From: Cytophagales bacterium
GTDB lineage: Bacteria > Bacteroidota > Bacteroidia > Cytophagales > Bernardetiaceae
Assembly: GCA_004293815.1 (NCBI GenBank)
Contig: RDZD01000020.1
Location: 27,589 to 91,588, forward strand
DNA: 64,000 bases
Direction of reading: 5' to 3'
The notes beneath the pieces are model-generated. The model had not been told where the DNA came from. It did not search any database and was given only the letters and a program-made list of their open reading frames with translations. Positions 44,209 to 54,606 of this stretch are shown in pieces; position 1 is the first letter of the stretch, and the number at the start of each line of letters is the position of its first letter. The position numbers and the translations under genes were made by a program.

Positions 44209-45228
44209 ATGAGTGATATAGACCCTACAGCATCTTCGCGAAAAAAAGACCACATAGAACTGGCCTTCAAATCGCAAGTGACCGCTGCTTTTCTGGACAA
44301 ACGTTTTTATTATGAACCCATGTTAGCCGCCCATCCTGACGAAGAACAGCAACTAGGGCTTTCTTTTTTAGGTTTTGAGTTCCGCGTACCTATGTGGGTG
44401 TCTAGCATGACAGGTGGTACAGGAGCAGCCCGTACTATCAATCAGAATCTGGCTCGGGCTTGCGGAGAATTTGGTTTTGGCATGGGGCTTGGTTCTTGCA
44501 GAGGCTTGCTCTATAGCGACGAATATCTCAAAGATTTTGATGTAAAATATTTGATAGGTAAAGACTTGCCACTGTTGGCTAATCTAGGCATTGCTCAAAT
44601 AGAAACCCTTTACGAAGCTGGCCAAGAACATAAAATTATTGAACTTTTAGAAAAGCTCTCCGCAGATGGTTTAATCATACACGTCAATCCGTTTCAGGAG
44701 TGGTTGCAGCCAGAAGGAGACCGATTTAAGTATCCGCCTCTTTATACTATTCAAAGAGTTTTAGAATTGATATCCAAGCCCGTTGTAGTCAAGGAGGTAG
44801 GGCAAGGTATGGGGCCTGAGAGCCTGAGAGCTTTGTTGGAGCTTCCGCTAGCAGCTATAGACTTTGCAGCAGCAGGCGGTACTAACTTTGCACTCTTGGA
44901 GCTGCTCCGCAGCGACAGCTTTGCCAGTGAGCAATGGCATCCACTTACACAAATAGGGCATAGCAGCTCCCAAATGGTAGAATTTTTACAAAAAATAATG
45001 GCAGATAAAACACTTCAGTTGCGCTGCAAAGGGTTCATTGCTTCGGGAGGCATACAGAGCTTTTTGGATGGCTACCACGCCCTGAGCAAACTACCTTTGC
45101 CTTCGGTGTACGGACAAGCTTCTGCTTTTCTGAAATATGCGCGGCAGGATTATGAGAGTTTGCAAAAATTCATAGCTTTGCAAATTAAAGGCTTGAAAAT
45201 TGCAAAGGCTTTTTTGAGAGTGCAATAA
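44209..45228 (+). CDS. fni: Type 2 isopentenyl-diphosphate delta-isomerase (FMN-dependent)
   Basis: A 339-residue TIM-barrel FMN enzyme that interconverts IPP and DMAPP in isoprenoid synthesis. Visible features are RKKDHIELA at the N-terminus, SSMTGGTGAARTINQNLA, VKEVGQGMGPESLRALLE and DFAAAGGTNFALLE, followed by the ASGGIQSFLDGYHAL phosphate-binding loop. I use ATG 44209, which starts 22 bp after a TAATTTG element; a TTG frame begins at 44179. It is followed by the YbbR-like gene after 59 bp and could share its message. Sequence and length agree with Idi-2. Confidence 0.94.
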   Translation: MSDIDPTASSRKKDHIELAFKSQVTAAFLDKRFYYEPMLAAHPDEEQQLGLSFLGFEFRVPMWVSSMTGGTGAARTINQNLARACGEFGFGMGLGSCRGLLYSDEYLKDFDVKYLIGKDLPLLANLGIAQIETLYEAGQEHKIIELLEKLSADGLIIHVNPFQEWLQPEGDRFKYPPLYTIQRVLELISKPVVVKEVGQGMGPESLRALLELPLAAIDFAAAGGTNFALLELLRSDSFASEQWHPLTQIGHSSSQMVEFLQKIMADKTLQLRCKGFIASGGIQSFLDGYHALSKLPLPSVYGQASAFLKYARQDYESLQKFIALQIKGLKIAKAFLRVQ

Positions 45229-45287
45229 TATAAAATAAAAACATAGCATAAGAAAAGAGCATTTTGTTTGACTAAATAGGCAAAACA

Positions 45288-46283
45288 ATGTGGCAGTTGG
45301 TAAAAACATGGGATTGGAAAGCCATTTTGGTTTGCTTACTCACTTCAATAGCGGTGTGGATGCTCAATGCGCTCAATGAACCCAACTACACTACCACTAT
45401 TAATTACCCAATAACCATCAAAACCTCCTCTAACGATAGCATAGTAGCTCTAGAAGCACCTCCAGATTATCTGCCTGTGAATGTAAGCGGCTCTGGCTGG
45501 CAACTACTGCGCTACAGTTTTTATGCAAATCTCAAACCAATAACAGCTCATTTGCAGAACCCTCTTGAAAGCAGACCTCTGCCCACCCAGCCCTACTTGC
45601 AAATCTTGTCTGATATGCTCAAAGAAAGCCGGCTAAAGGTATTGGGGCTTCGCCAGGACTCTATTCGCTTCAAGTACGACAAGCTAGAAACCAGACTCAT
45701 TAAAATCATCTTTGACTCTTCACGGCTCAATACGGCTAACGGCTACCTTAAAGTATCTCCTGTCAAAGTAGAACCTCAATGGATAAAAGTTACAGCTCCA
45801 CGAACCGCTTGGGCAGGTGTTGGTCAGACACTCATGCTCATTTCACAAAACCCTAACGAGAGCCTTAGAAGTAAGTACACCGAATTTATTGACATTCCCG
45901 CACTGACCAAAAGCAGTTTAGAGCGCAGAAATGTAGCCCAAATAGCAGTAGAATTTGATGTGGCAGCTTGTGAGTCTAAAGAAATGAAGCTACCCATAAA
46001 ACTCAATGGCTTTATCCCTAAAAACTTGAAAACAAATGTAGAGGCTGTAAAAATGCGTTTTTTTGTTCGCAGGGGATATGCCGCGGATGAGATTATGCAA
46101 AAAATGTATTACGAGCTTACTTTGTCTGATAAATCACCTCTACCAGAACAGTTGCCAACCCACATAAAACACGTCAAAAACTTATTTAAAGGCTGTCTTT
46201 ATCCCCAGCTTATTACCGACACAATCCGTATTCAATATGATAGAAAAAAGAAAAATAGTAGGCATAACGGGCGGTATTGGTAG
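45288..46283 (+). CDS. YbbR/CdaR-like domain protein
   Basis: A 331-residue protein with an N-terminal signal/anchor helix (about residues 10-30) and exported YbbR-like repeats (ITIKTSSNDSIVALEAPPDYLPVNVSG-type strands and later LKVSPVKVEPQWIKVTAPRTAW). In Firmicutes the YbbR family member CdaR controls the c-di-AMP synthase CdaA. The window does contain a cdaA (15885-16694), but 29 kb away. Here the YbbR-like gene overlaps coaE by 47 bp in another frame, so the two are translationally linked. The role in c-di-AMP control is only inferred. Confidence 0.8.
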   Translation: MWQLVKTWDWKAILVCLLTSIAVWMLNALNEPNYTTTINYPITIKTSSNDSIVALEAPPDYLPVNVSGSGWQLLRYSFYANLKPITAHLQNPLESRPLPTQPYLQILSDMLKESRLKVLGLRQDSIRFKYDKLETRLIKIIFDSSRLNTANGYLKVSPVKVEPQWIKVTAPRTAWAGVGQTLMLISQNPNESLRSKYTEFIDIPALTKSSLERRNVAQIAVEFDVAACESKEMKLPIKLNGFIPKNLKTNVEAVKMRFFVRRGYAADEIMQKMYYELTLSDKSPLPEQLPTHIKHVKNLFKGCLYPQLITDTIRIQYDRKKKNSRHNGRYW

Positions 46284-46842
46284 TGGCAAAAGCACTGTTT
46301 GTGCTATTTTTAGCACATTAGGTGTGCCTATTTATGATTCAGATGCTCGTGCCAAGCACCTCATGGCGCACAACACCCAGCTCATAAGCGCACTTCGCAC
46401 ACTTTTGGGCGAAGAAGCCTACTCTGCCGAAGGACAATGGAATAGAGCATTTTTTGCAGAGCAAATTCTCAAAAAGCCAGAAACTGCCAAAAAAATTGAG
46501 CAATTGGTACATCCTGCTGTGGCTGAAGATTTTAAAACGTGGGTAACTTTACAGCCAGAACATGCGCCTTTTCTGCTGCGAGAAGCCGCTCTCATGATAG
46601 AAGCCAAAGCCACTAAAGGCTTGGACGCACTTATTTTGGTGCTTGCTGACGAAACGACAAGACTCAAGCGGGTACTTGCGCGCGACCCACACCGAAGCGA
46701 GCAAGACGTGAAGCTCATTTTTGAAAAGCAGCTCAGCGATCAAGAAAAGCTCAAACATGCTCATTTTGTTATTCACAATGATCACAAACAGCACCTGCTC
46801 CCACAAATAGCTCAAGTATTCACAGCCATTAAAAAGCTATAG
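46237..46842 (+). CDS. coaE: Dephospho-CoA kinase
   Basis: A 201-residue P-loop kinase that phosphorylates dephospho-CoA in the last step of coenzyme A synthesis. The Walker A motif GITGGIGSGKST starts near residue 9, followed by VPIYDSDARAKHLM, LLREAALMIEAK and the lid segment VLARDPHRSEQDVKLIFEKQ. The start ATG 46237 lies inside the 3' end of the YbbR-like gene in another frame (47-bp overlap), which implies translational coupling. Normal length. Confidence 0.95.
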   Translation: MIEKRKIVGITGGIGSGKSTVCAIFSTLGVPIYDSDARAKHLMAHNTQLISALRTLLGEEAYSAEGQWNRAFFAEQILKKPETAKKIEQLVHPAVAEDFKTWVTLQPEHAPFLLREAALMIEAKATKGLDALILVLADETTRLKRVLARDPHRSEQDVKLIFEKQLSDQEKLKHAHFVIHNDHKQHLLPQIAQVFTAIKKL

Positions 46843-47026
46843 CAAATTCTGTAGAGTGTTTTAAGCTACTTTGCAAAAATAAGCCAAAACATATTAAAAA
46901 TCATTTATCACTTCATAATACAGTAGCTAAAATAGCAAGAAAGATCTCTTCTGTAACAAAAATTTCCAAGATTATGCAACATTTTGCTCTGATGTTTCGT
47001 TTTTAGAGTATATTTCTGGCAAAATA

Positions 47027-47058
47027 TTTGCAACACTCATAAAGTTGCTTTAGTTTTG
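47027..47058 (+). promoter_or_regulatory. tRNA-Leu promoter
   Basis: TTTG at 47027-47030, 20 nt, perfect TAGTTTTG at 47051-47058, with the predicted start about 10 bp before the tRNA 5' end. Confidence 0.65.
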
Positions 47059-47075
47059 CGACATCATATACAAAC

Positions 47076-47157
47076 GCGGGTATGGTGAAATTGGTAGACA
47101 CGCTAGACTTAGGATCTTGTGCCGCAAGGTGTGGGGGTTCGAATCCCTTTACCCGCA
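47076..47157 (+). tRNA. tRNA-Leu (anticodon TAG)
   Basis: Acceptor GCGGGTA pairs with TACCCGC, discriminator A at 47157, no encoded CCA. The anticodon stem CTAGA/TCTTG (one G-U) carries loop CTTAGGA, giving TAG, for leucine. The D arm contains GAAATTGGTAGACAC, and the extra arm TGTGCCGCAAGGTGT is long, as expected for class II tRNA-Leu. Own promoter and terminator flank it. Confidence 0.96.
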
Positions 47158-47163
47158 CTTATT

Positions 47164-47207
47164 AAACGCTCAAGCCAAACTACAAAGTTTGACTTGAGCG
47201 TTTTTTT
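47164..47207 (+). terminator. tRNA-Leu terminator
   Basis: Hairpin of 18 bp with one mismatch (AAACGCTCAAGCCAAACT with AGTTTGACTTGAGCGTTT) followed by a T-run. Confidence 0.87.
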
Positions 47208-47358
47208 ATCTAAAAGCCTTTTGAAATCTGTGGTTTTAAGAACCTAAAGTTTAACAGATGCTCTTTTTAAGAAAGCATGTAAATACAGACATCTTTTGTT
47301 GAAGGCTTTTGATTGATTCGCTTTTGTACATAATCTGTGCTACTATTGAGTAATTGCT

Positions 47359-47928
47359 TTGAAAATCTTATCTGTCATATTACTTGCGCTGTTTATGCTC
47401 GTACAAAATGTCTCATACTGGGCTATTTTTGGTGTGGCACATAATCAGATAAGACAACAGGTTAAGCAGTCTTTGCCCAAGATCCCTTTAAATGAATGTC
47501 TTCGCTTGGTATTTCCTGCACAAGAAAACTACAACAGCTCTAATGCTAAACAGCTAAACTGGCAACACGCTAAGGAATTTGCTTGGGAAGGCAACCTATA
47601 CGATGTACGCCATAGCTTTGTAGAAAATAATCTTTTGTATATCTATTGCCTACAAGACCGTAAAGAAGAAAGTCTTTTCGCGCTTTTTGACCTTGTGCCA
47701 AGTCTTGATAAGCAAACAGAACCCATCAAAAACAGAACAGCATTATTGCTTTTGGCTTTTCCAAAGCAGTTTTTGAACACACCTTTTCTATGTTTTGCTG
47801 TCAAATTTAACTCTTCTTTGTATTTTTCAGATAATACCCAAACTGCTCTGCTGCCTTTTTACAACGTGACTTACACTTCATACTGTTTAAATGTAAGCCC
47901 GCCCCCCCCAGAGTCTGCGCTTGTTTAA
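47359..47928 (+). CDS. Small exported protein upstream of the TonB receptor (TTG start)
   Basis: A 189-residue protein with a signal peptide or membrane anchor (KILSVILLALFMLVQNVSYWA). The frame has no ATG or GTG that includes the signal segment, so TTG 47359 is the only sensible start. The mature part has an FAWEGNLYDVRHSFVENN and YIYCLQDRKEESLFALF pattern and ends in a PPPPESALV tail. Small proteins of this build are often found next to TonB-dependent receptors in Bacteroidota, but I cannot name the family. It precedes the receptor by 190 bp, so a role as a companion in uptake is inferred only. Confidence 0.68.
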   Translation: MKILSVILLALFMLVQNVSYWAIFGVAHNQIRQQVKQSLPKIPLNECLRLVFPAQENYNSSNAKQLNWQHAKEFAWEGNLYDVRHSFVENNLLYIYCLQDRKEESLFALFDLVPSLDKQTEPIKNRTALLLLAFPKQFLNTPFLCFAVKFNSSLYFSDNTQTALLPFYNVTYTSYCLNVSPPPPESALV

Positions 47929-48118
47929 TTTACAGGTCTTTTCAAGACTTCCTCTTTGACAAAGCTAGATGATTGTGCCCTTAAAGCACGCTCTTTTGCC
48001 CTTTTTGGCATAAAATGCACGTGGGTAGGCTTTGGATAACTTCATTTACTGTATTTCTTAAAAAACTAACACAGAGCATTTTAATCATAAACTGCTCATT
48101 AAACATATTTATAGATTT

Positions 48119-50584
48119 ATGAAAAAACTATTTTTCCTGCTAGCCCTCCTGCTGAGCTTTTTTGGGGGTGCATTTGCCCAAAATAACAGTGTCTTGATAA
48201 AAGATGCTACCAATCAGGAGCCTTTGCAAGGCGTGTACGTCATGGATGACCGTGGCCTTGTAATCGCTATTTCTGACGCACAAGGCAGGGTTAATCTTGC
48301 CAACGTCAATCAAACGTTAGAGCTTACTTTCAGCCACTCTGCTTTTTTTACAGAGCGTCTTGTGGCTTCCGAAGCCCTGAGTAAAGGTGAGATAAACCTT
48401 ACAGAAAAACTCTTTGAGCAAGAAGAGGTGGTAGTTACGGGCAGTCGCAACGCGCTCAAGCGGGCAGAAACACCCAACCAAATTCTGTCGATTTCGGCCA
48501 AAAATATAGCCTTTACTGACCCCCAAACCTCAGCAGACTTGTTAAGCCGTTCGGGTGAAATCTATGTTCAAAAAAGCCAGCAGGGCGGTGGTAGTCCGAT
48601 GATAAGAGGTTTTAATGCCAACGCCGTCTTGATTGTAATAGATGGCGTGCGCATGAACAACGCCATATTTAGAGGGGGAAATTTACAAAATGTAATTCAG
48701 TTAGATGCCAACAGCATGGAACAGGCTGAAGTGCTTTTTGGGCCAGGTTCGGTCATGTATGGCAGCGACGCACTGGGTGGTGTGATGAACTTTCAGACCT
48801 ACACTCCCAAGTTCTCGAGTGATGGCAAGGTAAAACTTTCAGCACAAGCCCTCACACGCTATGCCTCTGCTAATAGCGAGCACACCGCACACGCCCACTG
48901 GAATTTAGCCACCAAGCGTTTGGCCTGGTTTAGTTCAGTGTCATTCAGCGATTTTGGCGATATGCAAATGGGCAAACAGAATGTGGACAGTATGGGTATG
49001 CGCCTCTGGTATGTGGAGCGTATGGGAGATACAGACATCAAAGTGCGTAACAGCAAGCCTTATCTAGCCGTAAACTCTGGATATAACCAGCATAACATTG
49101 TGCAGAAACTCACCTTTAAGCTTTCTGAAACCGCCCAACTTGCTTATGCTCTGCATTACAGCAACTCTTCCGATATTCCGCGCTATGACCGCCTTATTCA
49201 AGACGACAGGCTCACTCAAACAGACCCTACAAAAGTGAAACCCAGTCAAAGCGAGTGGTACTATGGTCCACAAACATGGCGAATGCACCAACTGGGGCTT
49301 ACGCTCACGAATAAAAATAGAGCTTATGACCGCCTTAGACTCAGTATAGCACAGCAATACATGAATGAAAGCCGCATCACAAGAGGTTTTAACAGCAATA
49401 ATAAAACCACACGCATCGAGACGGTAAATGTTTGGAATATAAACCTTGACCTTGATAAAAAACTCAGTTCAAAATCTGATTTGTTTTACGGAGTGGAGGC
49501 GGTGATGAACGATGTACAATCCGAAGCTTCGCGTTTCAACATTAAAGACGGAAAGATAACGCCAGCCTCTACGCGCTATCCTAGCGGGGGCAGCACGCAG
49601 AACTTTTTTGCTGCTTATGTACAGAATAAAACCAATTTTGGCGAAAAAGTAACCCTCACTTCTGGTCTGCGATACAGCCACTACTGGCTCAATGGAAAAT
49701 TCTCTGACACAACTTTTTTTAAGTTCCCTTATAAAGAAGCCACAGTCAACGCAGGAGCATTTAATGCTAGCCTAGGCATTAACTACCGCCCCACAGAAAG
49801 TACACAAATCAACGCCAACTTGGCTTCTGGTTTCCGTGCGCCCAACGTGGACGATATAGGTAAAGTTTTTGACTCCAATGCCTCAGTAGGGCGTGTGGTG
49901 GTACCCAATCCAAACCTAAGCCCTGAATACACTTACAATGCAGAAGTAGGTATTGCACAAAAATTAGCCAACCGCGTTACCATTAGCCTTACCGCTTACT
50001 ACACTCTTCTCAACCAAAAAATTGTGTTGAGACCTGGTCAGTTTAACGGGCAAGACTCTATCCTTTATGATGGCACAAAGAGCCAAGTGGAAACTTTTAC
50101 TAACGACGGTAAAGGTTATATAGCAGGTGTTCATACTGAAATACAGACAGATATCACTAAGTTTTTAGCTTTCAGAACCACCCTTACCTACACAACCTCT
50201 CAAGATCAGTCAGTACCAGACCAAACGTTGCAGCTTCAGGCTACACCTCCTATGTTTGGCATGACTTCTCTGATGTTTAAAATGAAAAAAGTGCGTGCCG
50301 AGTTCTGGATGCAGTACCAAGCTCAAAGCGTACCTTTCAGTGAAATGTCGGCTGAAGTGGCAGACAAATCTTTCTTGTACAGTGGCGATACCCAACCCGC
50401 AACCTTAAGCCAGCGTATACCTGCTTGGTGGACTGCTAACTTACGCACCTCTTATCAGTTTAATAGACACCTGCAACTTAATTTTGCTGCCGAAAACTTA
50501 CTGGATAGGTTCTACCTGCCTTATGGTTCAGGCATTCCGTCTATGGGACGCAACATTGTTGTGAGCCTAAGAGCCAATATTTAA
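48119..50584 (+). CDS. TonB-dependent outer-membrane receptor (heme/hemoglobin receptor class)
   Basis: An 821-residue receptor with signal peptide (cleavage about FGGAFAQ), an N-terminal carboxypeptidase-regulatory-like domain (about 23-105), a plug domain (about 108-240; EEVVVTGSRNA, MIRGFNANAVLIVIDGVRMN, FGPGSVMYGSDALGGVM) and a 22-strand barrel ending in IVVSLRANI. The sequence is closest in character to hemoglobin/heme receptors. FRAP (572-575) and NPNL (about 598-602) boxes are present, but the 22 or so residues between them contain no histidine, the residue that binds heme in classical members. The ligand may therefore differ. A strong terminator follows. Confidence 0.9.
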   Translation: MKKLFFLLALLLSFFGGAFAQNNSVLIKDATNQEPLQGVYVMDDRGLVIAISDAQGRVNLANVNQTLELTFSHSAFFTERLVASEALSKGEINLTEKLFEQEEVVVTGSRNALKRAETPNQILSISAKNIAFTDPQTSADLLSRSGEIYVQKSQQGGGSPMIRGFNANAVLIVIDGVRMNNAIFRGGNLQNVIQLDANSMEQAEVLFGPGSVMYGSDALGGVMNFQTYTPKFSSDGKVKLSAQALTRYASANSEHTAHAHWNLATKRLAWFSSVSFSDFGDMQMGKQNVDSMGMRLWYVERMGDTDIKVRNSKPYLAVNSGYNQHNIVQKLTFKLSETAQLAYALHYSNSSDIPRYDRLIQDDRLTQTDPTKVKPSQSEWYYGPQTWRMHQLGLTLTNKNRAYDRLRLSIAQQYMNESRITRGFNSNNKTTRIETVNVWNINLDLDKKLSSKSDLFYGVEAVMNDVQSEASRFNIKDGKITPASTRYPSGGSTQNFFAAYVQNKTNFGEKVTLTSGLRYSHYWLNGKFSDTTFFKFPYKEATVNAGAFNASLGINYRPTESTQINANLASGFRAPNVDDIGKVFDSNASVGRVVVPNPNLSPEYTYNAEVGIAQKLANRVTISLTAYYTLLNQKIVLRPGQFNGQDSILYDGTKSQVETFTNDGKGYIAGVHTEIQTDITKFLAFRTTLTYTTSQDQSVPDQTLQLQATPPMFGMTSLMFKMKKVRAEFWMQYQAQSVPFSEMSAEVADKSFLYSGDTQPATLSQRIPAWWTANLRTSYQFNRHLQLNFAAENLLDRFYLPYGSGIPSMGRNIVVSLRANI

Positions 50585-50616
50585 AGCCTATGTGCTAGAT
50601 TTGCAACCAGTCTAAA

Positions 50617-50663
50617 CAAAAAATGTCCTAAACTCGGTAAAAACGAGATTAGGACATTTTTTT
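50617..50663. terminator. Bidirectional terminator between the TonB receptor and rpoB
   Basis: Near-perfect hairpin (about 50617-50635 with 50644-50663, core TGTCCTAA, 8-nt loop) with A-run on the left and T-run on the right, serving the two convergent genes. The rpoB stop lies 24 bp away. Confidence 0.85.
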
Positions 50664-50686
50664 GTATCAGTATCTATACCTGATTT

Positions 50687-53600
50687 TTACTCTAGGGTGA
50701 TTTCTAAAGCTAAACCGCGCAATTCGTGAATCAATACGTTGAATGATTCAGGAATATTTGGTTCAGGCATATTTTCACCTTTAACAATGGCTTCATACGC
50801 TTTGGCGCGCCCTACCACATCATCTGACTTCACAGTTAGAATTTCGCGCAAGACGTGTGATGCACCAAAAGCTTCGAGTGCCCACACTTCCATTTCACCG
50901 AAACGCTGACCACCGAACTGAGCCTTACCACCAAGTGGCTGCTGCGTGATGAGTGAATAAGGTCCGATTGAACGTGCGTGCATTTTATCATCTACCAAGT
51001 GACCAAGCTTGAGCATATAAATGATACCCACAGTAACCAGTTGTTCAAATGGTTCACCTGTCAAGCCGTCATAAACCGTGCTCTTACACCAGTTAGAAAG
51101 ACCTGCCGCCGTTAATTCCTCTTCCACCTCTTTTTCTGAAGCACCATCAAAGATTGGGGTAGCATACTTCCTGCCTAATTTTAGACCAGCCCAGCCCAAG
51201 AGTGTTTCGTAAATCTGCCCAATATTCATACGCGAAGGTACACCAAGAGGATTGAGAACAATATCTACAGGCGTTCCATCAGCCAGATAAGGCATATCCT
51301 CTTCACGAACGATACGAGCTACTACCCCCTTGTTACCGTGACGACCAGCCATTTTATCACCTACTTTGAGTTTGCGCTTTTTAGCCACAAAGACTTTGGC
51401 AAGCTTCACAATACCTGTCGGTAGTTCGTCTCCTACCTCTAAGGCAAATCGATCGCGCTTGAAGGCTGCTGTTATTTCATTACGCTTTTCATTGTAGAAC
51501 TGAATCATTTGCCCTACAAGAGAGTTAATGTGTGCGTCATTGGTCCAGTTTTCTTGTATCAAATCTGCCACAAAATTAGCTTCTTCTGGCACATTGTACT
51601 GGCTTTCGTCTTGGTAAACGTTGCGTTCTGGGAAGAAGTTTTCAGTGATATTCTTTTTAGAAAACTTCACACCTCTGGCCAACTCCACACTGCCAAACTT
51701 GTGACGAACACCTAAACAAACTTTATCTTCGAGAAGCTTTATCATTTTGGCTATCATCTCATCGCGTACTTTGCGTAAGTCTACACTGTACTGCTTTTTG
51801 AGTGCCTCCACATCTTTACGCGCCTTAGCACGCAAATCTTTGTCTTTTTTGGGACGAGAGAAAAGTTTGGTATTGATAATAACCCCACGAAGAGAGGCAG
51901 GTGCACGCAAAGATGCATCTTTTACATCACCCGCTTTGTCGCCAAAAATAGCTCTCAAAAGCTTTTCTTCTGGTGTTGGGTCAGACTCACCCTTTGGTGT
52001 GGTCTTACCTATGAGAATATCGCCTTCTTTAACCTCAGCACCTATTCGGATAATGCCCGTTTCGTCAAGATTTCTAACCGCTTCGTCGCTTACATTAGGA
52101 ATGTCTTCAGTTAGTTCTTCTTCACCGCGTTTGGTTTCACGAACCTCAAGCTCAAACTGCTCAATATGAAGCGAAGTATAAATATCATCGCGAACTACTT
52201 TTTCTGAAATAACGATGGCATCTTCAAAGTTATAGCCCTGCCACGGCATGAAGGCTACTTTGAGGTTTCTACCTAAGGCTAATTCTCCTTTTTCTGTGGC
52301 ATAACCATCACAAAGCACATCGCCTTTTTTGATAGCCTGCCCCTGTAGTACAATAGGCTTTAGATTGATACAAGTATCTTGGTTGGTACGGCGGAACTTG
52401 ATAAGATTATAGGTCTTATAATCCCCATCAAAACGCACCAAGCTTTCGTCTGGAGACCAATCGTATTTAATCACAATTTTTGTTGCATCCACATAGTGTA
52501 CGTGGCCATCGCCTTCTGCAACAATCAAAGCACGTGAGTCAAGAGCTGCTCTGCGCTCCAAACCAGTTCCTACGATAGGGGCTTCTGGCTTGAGCAAAGG
52601 CACAGCCTGACGTTGCATGTTTGAGCCCATCAGCGCACGGTTAGCATCGTCATGCTCCAAAAACGGAATGAGAGAGGCCGCCACGGATACAATCTGATTG
52701 GTAGCCACGTCCATATAGTGCACTTCGTCTGGACTTTTGAGAGGGAAATCGCCCTCAAAACGGCATTTTACTATTTCGGTAGCAAACTCACCAGACTCAT
52801 TATTAGAAGCATTGGCCTGTGCAAAATAGTAACCGTCTTCTTCCTCAGCTGTGAGGAAAACCACATCTTTACTTGCTTTGCCTTCTTTAACAGTGCGATA
52901 AGGAGTTTCAATGAACCCCATGCCGTTTATGCGGGCATGTACACATAAAGAAGAAATCAAACCAATGTTTGGCCCTTCGGGAGTTTCAATAGTACACAGA
53001 CGGCCATAGTGGGTGTAGTGTACGTCACGAACCTCAAAGCCTGCACGCTCGCGAGAGAGACCACCAGGCCCCAGCGCAGATAAGCGACGCTTGTGCGTCA
53101 CCTCCGCCAGGGGGTTGGTTTGATCCATAAACTGCGAGAGCTGGTTTGTGCCAAAGAAGGAGTTGATGACAGAGGAAAGTGTACGGGCATTTATCAAATC
53201 TACGGGCTTGAAATCTTCGTTGTCGCGAACATTCATACGCTCTTTGATAGTACGTGCCATACGCGCCAAGCCTACACCGAACTGACCGTAAAGCTGCTCA
53301 CCCACCGTGCGAACACGACGGTTTGAGAGGTGGTCAATGTCATCCACCACCGTACGCGAGTTAATGAGCGTAATGAGGTGTTTGATAATCTCTATAATAT
53401 CTTCTTTTGTGAGGACTTTTACGTCCATGCTCGTATTGAGCAATAACTTTTTATTAATCCGATAACGTCCTACATCACCCAAATCATAGCGTTTTTCGCT
53501 AAAAAAGAGGCTGTGGATGATGTCACGAGCGGTTTGTTCGTCTGGTGCTTCGGCATTTCTAAGCTGACGATATATTTGCTCTACGGCTTCTTTTTCGGTA

Positions 53601-54550
53601 TTACAGTTGTCTTTTTGAAGCGTATTGTAAATGATTGCATATTCTTGTATATTCACATCTGCACGGTGCAAAACAACTGTAGCAGTCTGCGTATCTAAAA
53701 TTGTATCTATGTCTTCGGCTTCAATGAGGTGGTCGCGCTCCAATACCACGTCATTACGCACGATAGTTACCACTTCGCCAGTATCTTCGTCTACAAAGTC
53801 TTCTGGCCAAGTTTTAAGTACACGAGCGGCGAGTTTACGACCCACCATTTTCTCTAAGTTGGCTCTTGTGGCGGGAAGCTCTTCTGAAAGGCCAAAGAGA
53901 TCTAATATTTCACGGTCTGAACCAAAACCAATGGCACGGAGCAGAGTAGTGACAGGAAATTTCTTTTTGCGATCAATATAAGCATACATGACGTTGCTCA
54001 CATCAGTGGCAAACTCTATCCAAGAACCTTTAAAAGGAATAATTCTAGCAGAATAAAGTTTTGTACCGTTGGTATGCTTGCTCATGGCAAAAAACACCCC
54101 AGGCGAACGGTGCAACTGCGATACAATCACGCGTTCAGCACCATTAATAACGAAAGAGCCTCTGTTGCTCATATAGGGCACATTGCCCAAAAAAACCTCT
54201 TGTTCTATGGTCTCAAAGTCCTCGTTATCGTCGTCGTTGCAAGACAATCTGAGCTTGGCTTTGAGCGGTACGGCAAAAGTCAGACCACGGTCAATACACT
54301 CATCGATAGAGTATTTGGGTGGATCTATGGTGTAGTCAATAAACTCAAGCAGGTAGTTTTCCCTAGAGTCGCTGATAGGAAAGTTCTCTTTAAAAACTTT
54401 GTAGAGACCCTCGTTTTTACGCTTTTCTGGCGCCGTACCTATCTGGAAAAATTCTTTGAATGACTGAAACTGAATATCCAGAAAATCAGGAAATTCAATG
54501 ACTGTCTTACTCTTACTGAAATTGACGCGACCGTCTTTTAGAATAGCCAA
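50687..54550 (-). CDS. rpoB: DNA-directed RNA polymerase subunit beta
   Basis: The RNA polymerase beta subunit, 1287 residues if started at TTG 54550 (1313 from ATG 54628). It is complete: the rifampicin pocket [54 protein letters not shown], the [20 protein letters not shown] site and the C-terminal [20 protein letters not shown] are all present, with a lineage-specific insert typical of Bacteroidota. The TTG start gives the N-terminus [13 protein letters not shown], close to that of relatives, and lies about 42 nt after a -7 box (TAGCTTTG). The ATG would sit upstream of that start site. rpoC does not follow; a convergent receptor gene does. Confidence 0.97.
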   Translation of the reverse strand: MAILKDGRVNFSKSKTVIEFPDFLDIQFQSFKEFFQIGTAPEKRKNEGLYKVFKENFPISDSRENYLLEFIDYTIDPPKYSIDECIDRGLTFAVPLKAKLRLSCNDDDNEDFETIEQEVFLGNVPYMSNRGSFVINGAERVIVSQLHRSPGVFFAMSKHTNGTKLYSARIIPFKGSWIEFATDVSNVMYAYIDRKKKFPVTTLLRAIGFGSDREILDLFGLSEELPATRANLEKMVGRKLAARVLKTWPEDFVDEDTGEVVTIVRNDVVLERDHLIEAEDIDTILDTQTATVVLHRADVNIQEYAIIYNTLQKDNCNTEKEAVEQIYRQLRNAEAPDEQTARDIIHSLFFSEKRYDLGDVGRYRINKKLLLNTSMDVKVLTKEDIIEIIKHLITLINSRTVVDDIDHLSNRRVRTVGEQLYGQFGVGLARMARTIKERMNVRDNEDFKPVDLINARTLSSVINSFFGTNQLSQFMDQTNPLAEVTHKRRLSALGPGGLSRERAGFEVRDVHYTHYGRLCTIETPEGPNIGLISSLCVHARINGMGFIETPYRTVKEGKASKDVVFLTAEEEDGYYFAQANASNNESGEFATEIVKCRFEGDFPLKSPDEVHYMDVATNQIVSVAASLIPFLEHDDANRALMGSNMQRQAVPLLKPEAPIVGTGLERRAALDSRALIVAEGDGHVHYVDATKIVIKYDWSPDESLVRFDGDYKTYNLIKFRRTNQDTCINLKPIVLQGQAIKKGDVLCDGYATEKGELALGRNLKVAFMPWQGYNFEDAIVISEKVVRDDIYTSLHIEQFELEVRETKRGEEELTEDIPNVSDEAVRNLDETGIIRIGAEVKEGDILIGKTTPKGESDPTPEEKLLRAIFGDKAGDVKDASLRAPASLRGVIINTKLFSRPKKDKDLRAKARKDVEALKKQYSVDLRKVRDEMIAKMIKLLEDKVCLGVRHKFGSVELARGVKFSKKNITENFFPERNVYQDESQYNVPEEANFVADLIQENWTNDAHINSLVGQMIQFYNEKRNEITAAFKRDRFALEVGDELPTGIVKLAKVFVAKKRKLKVGDKMAGRHGNKGVVARIVREEDMPYLADGTPVDIVLNPLGVPSRMNIGQIYETLLGWAGLKLGRKYATPIFDGASEKEVEEELTAAGLSNWCKSTVYDGLTGEPFEQLVTVGIIYMLKLGHLVDDKMHARSIGPYSLITQQPLGGKAQFGGQRFGEMEVWALEAFGASHVLREILTVKSDDVVGRAKAYEAIVKGENMPEPNIPESFNVLIHELRGLALEITLE

Positions 54551-54598
54551 GGCAGTATATTTTTGAGTTCTTACTATACAATTTGCGCAAACAAGCCG

Positions 54599-54606
54599 CA
54601 AAGCTA
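54599..54606 (-). promoter_or_regulatory. Probable -7 element for rpoB
   Basis: Minus strand TAGCTTTG, a perfect TAnnTTTG. It lies inside the longest possible rpoB frame (ATG 54628), which argues for a downstream start at TTG 54550. A good -33 element is not evident. Confidence 0.4.

Noticed and set aside
51747..52169. Plus-strand frame of 140 residues opposite rpoB
   Set aside because: It is antisense to conserved rpoB sequence and rich in Ser/Arg as expected for a reverse-complement frame.
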